Assembly: GCA_963783945.1 (NCBI GenBank)
Contig: CAWAPS010000007.1
Coordinates: 558,001-622,000 of the forward strand
Direction: 5' to 3'
DNA: 64,000 nucleotides
DNA from: CAWAPS01 sp963783945
Lineage (GTDB): Bacteria > Actinomycetota > Acidimicrobiia > Acidimicrobiales > Palsa-688
The position numbers and the translations under genes were made by a program. Under the pieces are notes generated by a model. It had not been told where the DNA came from. It did not search any database and saw nothing but the letters and a program-made list of their open reading frames with translations. Positions 54,196 through 63,546 of the stretch are shown here, one piece after another; the first letter of the stretch is position 1; the number at the start of each line of letters is the position of its first letter.

Positions 54196-54564
54196 TTGAC
54201 AAGGCCGTTCCACATCAGCTTAGTCGGGGCCTCCCCGTAAGGAGAGCCCGATCGCGGCCGTACGATGATGCGCGAGCAATCCGCTTTGCGTATGTGTCGG
54301 AGGACGTATATCTACACGTCCCCTTGCGGGGAAGCGGGTGTGCGCCCGTTCGCCGGAGCTACGCTTATGGCAGAGATCAAACAGCACCGACTCGAATAAG
54401 AACGAGCCGGCGATCGCGCTGATTTTCGTCTGTGACTTGCGGCACAAGGTGAATCCCGCCTGCTGGCCCGCTCGTACGGAACGACCTATGAACCCGTTCC
54501 TTACCCAACAACTGGCGACGGAACGGCGCGTCCGTCTTCTCCGGCGAAGCAGAACCGGCTGGGG

Positions 54565-55071
54565 TTGGTCCGGTCGGCCAAACTCAGCTCCGCGGCGCGC
54601 CTTCGTGTCCGTACGCTCGAGCCGAACGACATCGACCGGCTCGCGGACCTGTACGACGGACTGTCGCCTCGGTCACGTTTCTTGCGGTTCATGTCACCGA
54701 TCCAGAGGGTGTCGGACCCTGCTCTCGAGCGCCTTGCGAACATCGACCACGTCCGCCACGAGGCGATCGGGGCGTTCGACCGCAGCGATCTCGTCGCCTC
54801 TGCGCACTGGTTCCGCCCGCAACGCCACCCGCGCCGAGCGGACCTCGCCATCGAGGTGACGGACCACTACCAATGTCGAGGAGTTGGCTCGCAGCTCTTG
54901 CGCGTGCTCGGACGCCGAGCTCGCGCTCAGGGGATCGTGGAGTTCGGCGCCACGATTCTGGCCGAGAACACCGCCGCCATTGCCCTCATCCGGGCCACCG
55001 GCTGGCCGCTCGCTTCGATTTCCGACGGAGCGGAACTCACCGTCACCATGTCGATCGACACAAACGAGTAG
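54565..55071 (+). CDS. GNAT-family N-acetyltransferase
   Basis: 168 residues from TTG at 54565; no ATG or GTG lies in the open stretch upstream. Acetyl-CoA-binding block IEVTDHYQCRGVGSQLLRVLGRRAR (the Q-C-R-G-V-G motif) near residues 93-118, followed by LAENTAAIALIRATGW. The N-terminus LRVRTLEPNDIDRLADLY is typical. Substrate unknown. The 340 bases before it, after the IS element, hold only small hairpins (GGACGT/ACGTCC and CCCC-TTGC-GGGG near 54300). Confidence 0.82.
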   Translation: MVRSAKLSSAARLRVRTLEPNDIDRLADLYDGLSPRSRFLRFMSPIQRVSDPALERLANIDHVRHEAIGAFDRSDLVASAHWFRPQRHPRRADLAIEVTDHYQCRGVGSQLLRVLGRRARAQGIVEFGATILAENTAAIALIRATGWPLASISDGAELTVTMSIDTNE

Positions 55072-55226
55072 GTCGTGATTATGGGAGACACCCCCGAGCA
55101 CCTCAGCTAAGTCGACGCTGAGGCTACTGTGTTCCGACCGAGCGTCCGGCCTCCACGAAAGGACAACGGGCGCCGTACGGCCGGTGAGTGCCAAGTCAGG
55201 TCTTGGCCAGTGCTCGCCGAAATGAG

Positions 55227-56162
55227 TTACCCGGTGGGCACCCCGTGGGGGTCGTTGTCGGTCGAGGAGTGGCGCAGCTTGAACATGGCCTGGGCTTCGA
55301 TTTGGCGTATCCGCTCCCGGGACAGACTGAAATGCTGGCCTACCTGGTCGAGGGTACGGGCCTGGCCTCGGTCGAGACCGAAGCGCATCCGGAGGACCTG
55401 GCGTTCGCGCACGTCGAGGGCGAGGAGCATTTTGTTGACCTCGCCCGACAACAGGGCGGCAGCGGCGGCATCAAAGGGGGAGACGGCGGATCGGTCCTCC
55501 ACCAGGTCACCCAGCTCGGCGTCGCCGTCCTCGCGTAGCGGCTCGGAAAGCGACAGCGGCGGGCCGGTGTGACGAAGGATCTCGGTAACCCTGTCCTCGC
55601 TGACGTCGAGGTCGGCGGCCAGTTCGGGCACAGTTGGGCGCCGGCCCAGCTGCGCTTCGAGGCGGCCCCGGGCGTCGCTCACCCGGCTCAGCAGTTCGCC
55701 GGCGTGGCCCGGTAGCCGGATGGTGCGGCTGGTGTTGGCGATACCCCGGGTGATGGACTGGCGGATCCACCAGGTGGCGTAGGTCGAGAACTTGAAGCCT
55801 CTGCGCCAGTCGAATTTCTCCACCGCGTGGATCAAGCCCAGGTTGCCTTCCTGCACCAGGTCCAGCAGCTGCAGCTCGGAGGCCTGGTACTTCTTGGCTA
55901 TGGAGACCACCAGGCGCAGGTTGGCATTGACGAACGTCTCGGTGGCTTGGTCGCCGTCACGAGTCAGGCGGCGCAGCTCTCGTTTGTGCGCGAGAGTGGT
56001 CCCCTCGTTAGTGGCGCACTGGGTTCGGGCCTCCCTCCCGGCCTCTATGGTCTGGCCGAGGCGGGCTTCGTCGTCCTTGGTGAGCAGGGCGTGCTTACCG
56101 ATGTCGTGGAGATACAGGCGGACCAGGTCCTCCTGGGGCTGAGCGGTGTGATTCCTAGGCAC
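55227..56162 (-). CDS. RNA polymerase sigma factor, sigma-70 group 2-like (SigA/HrdB paralogue)
   Basis: 311 residues from GTG at 56162 with GAGGA five bases upstream; the frame extends to 56204 without support. Region 1.2 PQEDLVRLYLHDIGKHALLT, region 2 LVVSIAKKYQASELQLLDLV then QEGNLGLIHAVEKFDWRRG, FKFSTYATWWIRQSITRGI (-10 recognition), region 3, and region 4.2 LDQVGQHFSLSRERIRQIEA (-35 recognition). Too short for a primary sigma, as the acidic region 1.1 is missing, so an alternative vegetative-type sigma for stress or stationary phase. Confidence 0.92.
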   Translation of the reverse strand: MPRNHTAQPQEDLVRLYLHDIGKHALLTKDDEARLGQTIEAGREARTQCATNEGTTLAHKRELRRLTRDGDQATETFVNANLRLVVSIAKKYQASELQLLDLVQEGNLGLIHAVEKFDWRRGFKFSTYATWWIRQSITRGIANTSRTIRLPGHAGELLSRVSDARGRLEAQLGRRPTVPELAADLDVSEDRVTEILRHTGPPLSLSEPLREDGDAELGDLVEDRSAVSPFDAAAAALLSGEVNKMLLALDVRERQVLRMRFGLDRGQARTLDQVGQHFSLSRERIRQIEAQAMFKLRHSSTDNDPHGVPTG

Positions 56163-56889
56163 TGGTCCTCGTTTCCATGTGCCCGGACAGATCCTCCTGG
56201 CCAATATGTTCTGGTCAGTGCCGTCGGTCCGGGGTCAAAGACCGCCGACGGCGCACCTCAGCAATCTCAGAATACTCGATAAAACCCAACATCGTTGGAA
56301 GGAAACGCTGGGCATCGCTTGCGACTGCAACCAGTCGGGGGGAGCCACCTCTACCGTCTGCTCGTCGGTGGAGCCGCCCGTCCGCCTCGCAGACCCGAGG
56401 CGCCGTCGCCAGAGATCGTCGACGACTCGACTCCTAACCACGTCCGTCGATCACGACCCGGCGAAGACCGGCCCGTCGCGTGTTCGTTCCGCCGTGGGTC
56501 GACGGGAGCGGCACGCCCGGCCACCAGTAGGTACCAGGTGGGAACGAAGTCCGAGGGATACCGCAACCGATCGGGCCGACCAACGTGTCGAGGGGTCAGC
56601 GCCGCGGCCCAGCCGCGCTGCGGACCTCGCGGGCCGCGTGACTTCCCCGAGGGACGGGTCATCGGCTGACGGTCACTCCAAGGCGACTTCCTGACTCCCG
56701 CTAAGAGCGTTGAGTCTCCCTTGGGCCCGATCGGAGGTGCTGGGAGGCCCTGGACGAAGAGAGGGTCTTGTCCGGCCTGGGCGACATGTTCGGGGCTGGG
56801 GCCAAGCTCTGCTCGACGCCGTGCGAACTCCCTGCTTCGCTCTGGTTGTTCCAGAGGGGGGGTACCGACGATGGCCTAGGCTTCGGCTC
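56163..56889. other. Intergenic region, no gene supported
   Basis: 727 bases upstream of both the sigma factor and htpX. Some frames are open on either strand, but their translations are Arg/Ser/Pro-rich shadows without starts or family likeness. I see no convincing structure; both promoters should lie here. Confidence 0.5.
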
Positions 56890-57861
56890 GTGTATCGCGA
56901 GATCGCTAGGAACAAGAGACGCAGTGTCGTGTTCATCGTGTTGTTCTTTGTGATCTGGCTGGCCATCGGAGCTGCTTGCGGCTTCCTGTTCAAGGCGGTC
57001 TACCGTCCCTCGGCGAACGCCAACGTCGCTGCCGCCCCCCCGGCCCATTACGGTTGGACGCCGGTCATCATCGGCATGGTGATCTGTGGCGTCTTGGCGG
57101 TCGGTGGAATCGTTTATTCGTTGAACGCCGGAGCCGGGCTGGTGCTACGGGTGTCGGGGGCCGTGCCGGCCGACCCTACCCGGTACCTGCAGGTGCACAA
57201 CCTGGTGGAGGCCTTGGCCATCGGGGAGGGAATCCCCAAGCCAGCCGTCTACGTGATCAATGACCCCTCTCCGAACGCATTTGCCACGGGGCTCAGCCCC
57301 GACAAGGCCGCGATCACCTTCACCACCGGTTTGCTGGCCATCATGAACCGCGAGGAGCTCGAGGGCGTGACCGGCCACGAGATGAGCCACATCAAGAACC
57401 ACGACATCCGTCTACTGCTGGTGGTGAGCACCATGATCGGCTTGGCCGCCCTGTTGGCCAGTGTCCTGTGGCGGGGCGCATTTTTTGCCGGAGGCGGGCG
57501 AGGCAGAGACAACGGCAATCAGTTCGCGCTGGTGATCGTGGCTGCCGGCGCCCTGCTGGCCGTGGTCGGCTTCATCTTCGGTCCGCTGATCCGTTTGGCC
57601 CTCTCACGCCGCCGTGAGTCGTTGGCCGACGTGAGTGGTGTGGAGCTCACCCGCAACCCGGCGGGGTTGCTGAGCGCCCTCAAAAAGCTGCAGCAGAACG
57701 ACGAGCCGTTCAAGACCATGAACCACGCCACCGCGGCCATGTGCATCGACGACCCGTTGCAGCATCACGAGGCCTGGTATCACCGCCTGTACGACACCCA
57801 TCCCCCCATCGAGGAACGTATCGCGGCGCTCCAGAAGATCGCCTCGGGCCAGTCCGTCTGA
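56890..57861 (+). CDS. htpX: HtpX-like M48 membrane metalloprotease
   Basis: 323 residues from GTG at 56890 (VYREIARNKRRS); the frame extends further upstream but the family start is here. Two N-terminal membrane helices (VVFIVLFFVIWLAIGAACGF and VIIGMVICGVLAVGGIVYSL), then NDPSPNAFATG, the zinc motif GHEMSHIKNHD near residue 162, two more helices, and RRESLADVSGVELTRNPAGL with the third ligand. C-terminal DTHPPIEERIAAL is typical. It degrades damaged membrane proteins. It converges with lemA, a common partner. Confidence 0.93.
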   Translation: MYREIARNKRRSVVFIVLFFVIWLAIGAACGFLFKAVYRPSANANVAAAPPAHYGWTPVIIGMVICGVLAVGGIVYSLNAGAGLVLRVSGAVPADPTRYLQVHNLVEALAIGEGIPKPAVYVINDPSPNAFATGLSPDKAAITFTTGLLAIMNREELEGVTGHEMSHIKNHDIRLLLVVSTMIGLAALLASVLWRGAFFAGGGRGRDNGNQFALVIVAAGALLAVVGFIFGPLIRLALSRRRESLADVSGVELTRNPAGLLSALKKLQQNDEPFKTMNHATAAMCIDDPLQHHEAWYHRLYDTHPPIEERIAALQKIASGQSV

Positions 57862-57886
57862 CCAGCCGGCCGACTCCCTCGTGGTC

Positions 57887-58558
57887 TCAGCCGGCTGGGG
57901 GCGGCCCTCCCGTGCCGGCAGCGGGCGGAAGCCCCTCGGGTCCGGCGGCAAGCGGGGGTCCCGACGGTGCCGGACCGGCCGCGCCCGGGCCAGAACCAGG
58001 GAAGTTCACCTGAGGCACGGCTCGATCGTCTTCGTCGGCCGCGAAGAACGCCAACGCCTTGAACCCGAACGGCCCCGCGATCAGGTTGCGCGGAAACGTC
58101 TGCAGGGCGGTGTTGTAGTCCCGGGCGCTGGTGTTGTAGTAGCGGCGGGCGAACTCGATCTTGTCCTCGGTGGCGGTCAGTGTCTCTTGGAGCTGGAGGA
58201 AGCTCTCCACGGCCCGCAACTGTGGGTAGTTCTCCGCAACCGCGAACAGTGAACGCAGCGCCCCGGACAGGGCGTTCTCTGCAGGGGCGATCTGCCCCGG
58301 ATCGCCCGTCGCGCCGGCGGTTACCGCATTGGCCCGGGCCTGGGTGACCGCTTCGAAGGTCCCCTGCTCGTGGGCTGCGTAGCCCTGCACTGTCGATACC
58401 AGGTTGGGGATGAGGTCGTGGCGGCGTTTGAGCTCGACGTCGATCTGGGACCACGCCTCCTGGGTCCGGTTGCGTTTCCTGACGAGACCGTTGAATGCCA
58501 CCCACAAGCCCAGGATGAGGAGCACGACGATGACGATGACAATGATCAGCACAACCAT
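57887..58558 (-). CDS. lemA: LemA-family protein
   Basis: 223 residues. N-terminal membrane helix VLIIVIVIVVLLILGLWVAF, then the LemA signature RTQEAWSQIDVELKRRHDLIPNL (split: RNRTQEAWSQIDVELKRR, HDLIPNLVSTVQGYA), YYNTSARDYNTALQTFPRNL and PFGF. C-terminal 45 residues are Pro/Gly/Ala-rich. The function is undefined; it usually occurs with HtpX-type proteases, as here. Confidence 0.93.
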   Translation of the reverse strand: MVVLIIVIVIVVLLILGLWVAFNGLVRKRNRTQEAWSQIDVELKRRHDLIPNLVSTVQGYAAHEQGTFEAVTQARANAVTAGATGDPGQIAPAENALSGALRSLFAVAENYPQLRAVESFLQLQETLTATEDKIEFARRYYNTSARDYNTALQTFPRNLIAGPFGFKALAFFAADEDDRAVPQVNFPGSGPGAAGPAPSGPPLAAGPEGLPPAAGTGGPPPAG

Positions 58559-58769
58559 TGCGGAGCGGACCTCCTCGGAGCTGTCGTAGTCCGAACTCTA
58601 TCGGCATGGAACGGCCTCGGGTCGGAGGTCCGTGGACTTCGGCAGCTGCGGACGAGCCGAGCCGGCTGGGCACAACGGTATCGGGGTGAGGGCCCGATTC
58701 GAAACCGCCGGCGTCTTGCCTCACAGGGAAACGCTCCGTAGGGAGGTGCCGTGGGGCAAGATAGTCACT

Positions 58770-59396
58770 GTGTACGAGGACCGCCCGGGATCGTCGTCGC
58801 TGGATCAGGTACATGAAGAGGACCGGGTCGTGGCCATCGACCGGCTCCATGATCTGATCCGGGACGGACACTTGTCTCTCGAGAGTTTTTCCGCAACTCT
58901 CGAACGGGTCCTCGCGGCTGTCGGCTATGCCGATCTGGAGGCGGCCATGTTGGCGCTGCCACCTCTGGTCCGGCTGACACCGACCTCGCGCCGGCTGGCC
59001 CAGCCTCTAGTGTTGCGAGCAAACGGCGGCCTGAAGTTGGGTTCTGGCTGGCAACTGGCCGCTGAGACAACCATCAGCGTCGCGTTCGGAACGGCCTGGC
59101 TCGATCTCACCGCTGCCAGCTGGGACGCCGATCAGATCGACCTCTGCCTCGAGACCCGGGCGGGCGCGATGGAGCTCATCATCCCCGAAGGCGTGGCGGT
59201 GCAGATGGTCGGGGGATCAGGACGCGTCCAGCTGGAGTCGCTGTCTCCGCCTCTCCCTGGCGGGCCGGTCTTGCGGGTCTCTACCCTCGGGCCAACCGGG
59301 GTGATCCGAATACGCCACCCGAAACGACGCAGAGCCGGACGACTCACCCGCTGGAAGCGACGGCGCAGCGCGGGTAGACCAAGCCGCGGGGACTAG
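58770..59396 (+). CDS. DUF1707 protein with LiaF-like C-terminal region
   Basis: About 208 residues from GTG at 58770; GTG at 58745 is possible. The DUF1707 block REDRVVAIDRLHDLI-type sequence (here EEDRVVAIDRLHDLIRDG, LSLESFSATLERVLAA) is followed by a stretch with VAFGTAWLDLTAASWD and ELIIPEGVAVQMVGGSG as in cell-wall-stress LiaF-like beta domains, then a very basic tail (KRRRAGRLTRWKRRR). No clear Shine-Dalgarno; GATAGT five bases upstream hints at a leaderless start. Confidence 0.7.
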   Translation: MYEDRPGSSSLDQVHEEDRVVAIDRLHDLIRDGHLSLESFSATLERVLAAVGYADLEAAMLALPPLVRLTPTSRRLAQPLVLRANGGLKLGSGWQLAAETTISVAFGTAWLDLTAASWDADQIDLCLETRAGAMELIIPEGVAVQMVGGSGRVQLESLSPPLPGGPVLRVSTLGPTGVIRIRHPKRRRAGRLTRWKRRRSAGRPSRGD

Positions 59397-59451
59397 ACCC
59401 CGTGTTGCCGAACGGCGCGGTGGAACCTAGTCATATGGCGCCGCCAGCATG

Positions 59452-59543
59452 AGGGCCCGCCACGAAACAACTTGACGCAATTCTCTTGTAAACATGCATG
59501 TCGTGGCACAGGACCTGTTCCAAGTTGTTTCGTGGCGGGCCCT
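59452..59543. repeat. 23-bp perfect inverted repeat around a 46-base loop
   Basis: Arms at 59452-59474 (beginning AGGGCCCGCCACGAAAC) and 59521-59543 are exact inverse copies. The loop contains ATGCAT. It lies 56 bases after the DUF1707 stop with no facing gene, and lacks a T-run. It could be a very strong terminator or the collapsed ends of a small transposable element. Confidence 0.9.
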
Positions 59544-60513
59544 TAAGCCCCCGGTGCTGCCAATCACGACGTTCGCGACAAATCGGCCATGATGATCGTT
59601 TGCCCCGTCTCGCCTCTTCCTGCACCCGGGTGGCCGCCTGGGCGGCCAGCACCGCGATCGGATCGGGCCGGTCCGGCGGCGATCACTCGCCACTTAGGCG
59701 GCGCGCAGTGCTCCTGGCGACTGCTCGGAGGAACATCGATGGCGTCCACTCGGTCCGGGAACATCAGCCGCCTGAGTGAATCCCGAACACCGTGCAACAG
59801 GAGTCACTCGAGAGTGCAGATCGAAGGTCAGGAAGCGGAGGAAGGTATCCGTCTGACCCGGCCGTCTGGCCCGACCTTCGCCGCCGGCAGGTCGAGGACG
59901 CCTCGCGGGCCGCACCCCAAATCGACCGCGCTCTGCCCTGGACTCAGACTCGCCCGATCCAGCACCGTCGTGCTCTCCGGCGCAAGCTCTTCGGCCTGCC
60001 GCTGCAGCCGGGCGCTTTCCTCTGGGTTCTGCCCGAGCGCCTAGACCGCATTCGGGTCCCCCGGCAGGCTCCTCTCAGCCATGGTCCACCACCTCCGATT
60101 CCGAGCATAAGCAGCGGGGGTCCTGCTGCCCAAGCACGTGGTCCAGATTCGTTCAGATGGTCAAGGCGTGCTCAGACCCACCCGAAGTGCCCCCCGGTTG
60201 AGACGTTCGTCCTGCACGGCGTTCCGGCGGAGACGAGCCGCCGGCCCTCGTCGTGTCGACGCGGGTTCACCTCAGCAGAGGTCACCAGGGTTGCGCCGGT
60301 GCTGGAGAAGAGGAGGTCCGGTCAGCGCCCGACTTCGAAATGCCCGGAGAGGAGCTTTCCGGAGGAGACGAATCGGCCCGTTACCTAGGACTGCGAGAGG
60401 GACGTCTCGACCAATTCGTCGGACACCGAGGCATAGTCCGTGCAGCCGATGCGCGGGATTGTTCGTTGAACTTGCAGGGTGTGACTCCTACGCGGCCCGG
60501 TCCCAGTATGTGA
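59544..60513. other. Intergenic region, no gene supported
   Basis: Nearly 1 kb without a frame I can defend. All open frames are short, rich in Arg/Pro/Ser, and lack starts with ribosome sites. Base use is less GC-biased than in the first half of the window. Confidence 0.5.
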
Positions 60514-60954
60514 TCAATGACGGCCGATGTGCGCTTCCAATTGATCGATTCGATCAGCCAGGTCCTTGAGCCCACCTTCGGTATGTATGTCGAGGCGGTC
60601 GAGGACTAGGACGATGTCCTCGTAGGTGGTTTGAGATCGGACATCGCTCGCCACGCTCTGCACGTTCTGTCCAACCATTATGACCGACAGCAACACTAAT
60701 TGAAGGAACGTCTGCGCAATCCAAGCGATTATGCCTTCGCCGCCTGGTTTCAGCGCCGGCTGTAATCCTATGAAGGCGATGACAGCGAACGCGTAGGCGC
60801 ACCACATGGATCCAACGATATTGGTGAGAAAGACGGCGATCTTGGCATTGACTCCGTCGGCGACCTTGACCTCCGCTCGCAGCCCGCGGATGCTGATCGC
60901 TTCCCCAATGTGGTGGTGTGTTCTGACTGGCTTCGGTATCCGACTGTCGATCAT
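60514..60954 (-). CDS. Small membrane protein (DUF1003-like)
   Basis: 146 residues from ATG at 60954 with AAGGAG six bases upstream. Two membrane helices (GSMWCAYAFAVIAFIGLQPAL and IIAWIAQTFLQLVLLSVIMV) are followed by GQNVQSVASDVRSQTTYEDI and a heptad-like C-terminus (LVLDRLDIHTEGGLKDLADR). This matches the general layout of DUF1003-type proteins. Role unknown; no neighbour suggests one. Confidence 0.75.
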   Translation of the reverse strand: MIDSRIPKPVRTHHHIGEAISIRGLRAEVKVADGVNAKIAVFLTNIVGSMWCAYAFAVIAFIGLQPALKPGGEGIIAWIAQTFLQLVLLSVIMVGQNVQSVASDVRSQTTYEDIVLVLDRLDIHTEGGLKDLADRIDQLEAHIGRH

Positions 60955-61203
60955 CCCGCGCTCCTTAGTAGGTCACCATTGGAGCATGGCACTCCGGCCC
61001 GCCGGACGCGGTCTGCTGCCGTCTGACCGTCCGCCGGAACGAGGCGGTTGTTGCCGGCGTGTGAGGTCGCCACATCGGGGCGGTGTTGAAGTCGGAGATG
61101 GGCCCAAGGTGGGCGGTTTCCCTGACTAGGGTTATGACCTACGTAGCCTCAAGAGGGAGACCGTTGCCCCCACCGTCGAGTCGCTGCAGTCGATGACGGC
61201 TAG

Positions 61204-61698
61204 ATGTCGGTGTACGTGCCCATCCCTGTCGACCCGGAGCGGCGAGCAGGGCTCCGCTTGGTGCGGAAGTTGGTCCGAGGCTGGGGTGGGGTTGGACCGC
61301 CGATGGGTGCTAGGCCGATCATGTCTCTATCTCCCATTGTGAAGGCGATTTGTCATGAGCATCGGCTATCCACCCACCCACGAATCCCGGCCGTGCGGAC
61401 AACTTCGGCTTTCGAGGCTGGTTCTTGGACCACCGGCGTCGCCAGTAGCGGTGCCTTCACCGCGGAGATGGTTTACCAGGTCGGGCTAAAGCGAGAGAAG
61501 AAGACCGCCGCGATTACGAGGGTCCGCTGGTTGGAGCGGGACCGGTTCGACGGGGGTCCTATGTGCCGCCAGCTCAGTGGCGGGGGCGCCGAAACGGTTA
61601 TTGCTGAGCTCAACCAGTTGCGGTCGGCTCTCGGTTGGCTCGAGATCGACGTGGATGGCCGCTGGCGTTGGCCGCGCGGCCAGGCACACTCGCCGTAG
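61204..61698 (+). CDS. Uncertain ORF of 164 residues
   Basis: Reads MSVYVPIPVDPERRAGLRLV to a C-terminus ELNQLRSALGWLEIDVDGRW. No family, membrane segment or signal recognised. Codon third positions are only mildly GC-biased, and no Shine-Dalgarno is visible, so it may be chance. Confidence 0.25.
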   Translation: MSVYVPIPVDPERRAGLRLVRKLVRGWGGVGPPMGARPIMSLSPIVKAICHEHRLSTHPRIPAVRTTSAFEAGSWTTGVASSGAFTAEMVYQVGLKREKKTAAITRVRWLERDRFDGGPMCRQLSGGGAETVIAELNQLRSALGWLEIDVDGRWRWPRGQAHSP

Positions 61699-62076
61699 CG
61701 AGCGAGCGGCCGCTGGGGTCAGGTGCCGATCGAAGATCGTCCCCCAGTGGCTTCGGCGCCCCCGCGGTCGGTCACTTTCGGAGCGATCACCTCAACCGGC
61801 GCGGCGACGGTCTTCTCGAGGCGGCGAGTCCCTTCGGCGTCTTCGTCGAAGGCCGGCCCCGACATCGGCCCGGACTGCCTACTCACCGGCACGGCCGAAT
61901 GGTCATCTCACTGTTGAAGATCGAGCTGCACCGCGATGCGCCCGTCCTGTCCCGGGTGGATGCCATGGAAGGTTCACGAATCGTGGTCGCCTCCGGCGTC
62001 TCGTTCCACTCAAAGGAACTGATGCCTGGTTGTCGTTGCACTCCTGGTCACCTGGTCACCTGGCTGGTTGTCATGG

Positions 62077-62313
62077 CTACGGCTTGGGGAGCCAGTTTTT
62101 CTTGTGGTCGGTGTGGCGTTCGGGGGCGCCGACGACCACCGCCAGGTCTGCACCGTCGGCGGTTTCCTTCTCGAGCAGGACGTCGATGACCTGGCCGAGG
62201 GGACGGAGGTGGTCGCCGAGCAGTTTGCTGGCGGTGACCTCCGCTACTCGGGGCGGGCGGGCGACCATTTGGTCGATCGAGCGCTGGGACCGCGACCGCA
62301 ACGACCCCCGCAT
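62077..62313 (-). pseudogene. Fragment resembling the C-terminal end of FtsH-type AAA+ protease
   Basis: 78 residues on the minus strand; ASKLLGDHLRPLGQVIDVLL followed by EKETADGADL resembles the last helices of FtsH (LLxxHRxxLxxLxxxLLEKETLDGxEL). No AAA+ or zinc-protease part is present upstream (62314-62505), so this is a stranded gene end. Confidence 0.45.
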
Positions 62314-62505
62314 CCGCGAACTCGAACGCCGACGGCGAATCGCATGACCACTCCATTACCGGCGTCTATGGCCCGGACACCCCACCGGGCCGGGTCCAGA
62401 ACCAGGGGTCGCGAATCTCGATGGCGTCGTCCGGACCTTCCACGACGATGGTTAAATGATCGGGGCTTGCTTGCCAGCGCGAAGCCTCGTGTCACCCGCC
62501 GCCGG

Positions 62506-63546
62506 TCAGCGGTTCATCGATGAGATCAGGACGCCGTTGAGCACGTCGAACTCCTCGAGGCAGCGGCCGCCTCCCACGACTACAGAGTGCAGAGGATTGT
62601 CCGGAATCTGCACGGATATACCTGTCTCGGCGGCCAAGCGGGCGGCGAGCCCATGCAGGAGAGCGCCCCCACCGGTTAGGAATAGGCCCTGCACCATGAT
62701 GTCGGCGGCCAGCTCGGGCGGTGTCTGATCCAGCGTGGACCTAACCGCGTCAACCACGGCTGACACCTGCTCTTCGATGGCGGCGCGGATCTCCTCGCTG
62801 CTCGTGACGATCGTCTTGGGGAGACCGGTAGTGAGGTCCCGGCCGCGAACTTCGGCGTACATCTCCTCTGCAAGGGGGCAAGCGGAACCGAAGGCGATCT
62901 TGATCTGTTCCGCGGTGCGCTCGCCGACGGCCAGGCTGTACTCCTTCTTGACGAACTGGAGGATGGCCTGATCCATCTCGTCGCCGCCGATGCGCACCGA
63001 CTTGCTGGTGACGATTCCTCCCAACGAGATGACCGCCACCTCAGTGGTCCCACCGCCAATGTCGACGACGATGTTTCCAGTCGGCTCATGGACTGGCAGC
63101 CCGACACCGATGGCGGCGGCCATTGGCTCCTCGAGAATGAACACCGGCTTGCGCGCCCCGGTCAATTCCGCCACTTCCTGCACGGCCCGCTGCTCGACCC
63201 CGGTGATCCCGGATGGGACGCAGATGACCATCCGGGGCCTGACCAAGCGCCGCGAGCCCGTCACCCGGCGGATGAAGTAGGCCAGCATCTTCTCGCAGAG
63301 GTCGAAATCGGCGATCACTCCATCGCGCAGAGGCCGGATGGCCTGGATGTGGCCGGGTGTGCGGCCGATCATGCGCTTGGCCTCCACACCGACGGCCAAC
63401 AGCCGATTGTCCCTGGTATCGACGGCAACCACCGACGGCTCATTGAGTACGATGCCACAACCGCGCACATACACCAAGGTGTTGGCTGTCCCGAGATCCA
63501 CGGCCATATCCCGGCTAAAGGCGCCGGCGAAACGGTTGCCAGACAC
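62506..63546 (-). CDS. mreB: Rod shape-determining protein MreB (actin-like)
   Basis: 346 residues from GTG at 63546 with GGAGG eight bases upstream; the upstream open part to 63651 is not conserved. Actin-fold ATP motifs: MAVDLGTANTLVYVRG (phosphate 1), VDIGGGTTEVAVISLGG (phosphate 2) and FLTGGGALLHGLAARL (adenosine). PMAAAIGVGLPVHEP and RIGGDEMDQAI are MreB blocks. It forms membrane-bound filaments guiding cell-wall synthesis. The usual mreCD partners would be further downstream on the minus strand but are not in the 62.0-62.5 kb region, so it may be a stand-alone paralogue. Confidence 0.93.
   Translation of the reverse strand: MSGNRFAGAFSRDMAVDLGTANTLVYVRGCGIVLNEPSVVAVDTRDNRLLAVGVEAKRMIGRTPGHIQAIRPLRDGVIADFDLCEKMLAYFIRRVTGSRRLVRPRMVICVPSGITGVEQRAVQEVAELTGARKPVFILEEPMAAAIGVGLPVHEPTGNIVVDIGGGTTEVAVISLGGIVTSKSVRIGGDEMDQAILQFVKKEYSLAVGERTAEQIKIAFGSACPLAEEMYAEVRGRDLTTGLPKTIVTSSEEIRAAIEEQVSAVVDAVRSTLDQTPPELAADIMVQGLFLTGGGALLHGLAARLAAETGISVQIPDNPLHSVVVGGGRCLEEFDVLNGVLISSMNR

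Larger units (their letters stand above)
52570..54225 (+). mobile_element. IS110-family insertion sequence (approximate limits)
   Basis: One transposase gene with about 100 bases before it and about 450 bases of structured non-coding DNA after it. Both ends carry TTGACAA (52570 and 54196) and CTTAGTC (52577 and 54219) in the same orientation, and an inverse pair GGAACGGCC (52589) / GGCCGTTCC (54203). The left copy also forms the hairpin GGAACGG-CCGGC-CCGTTCC. IS110 elements have no ordinary terminal inverted repeats and use a bridge RNA, so the limits are estimates. Confidence 0.7.
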
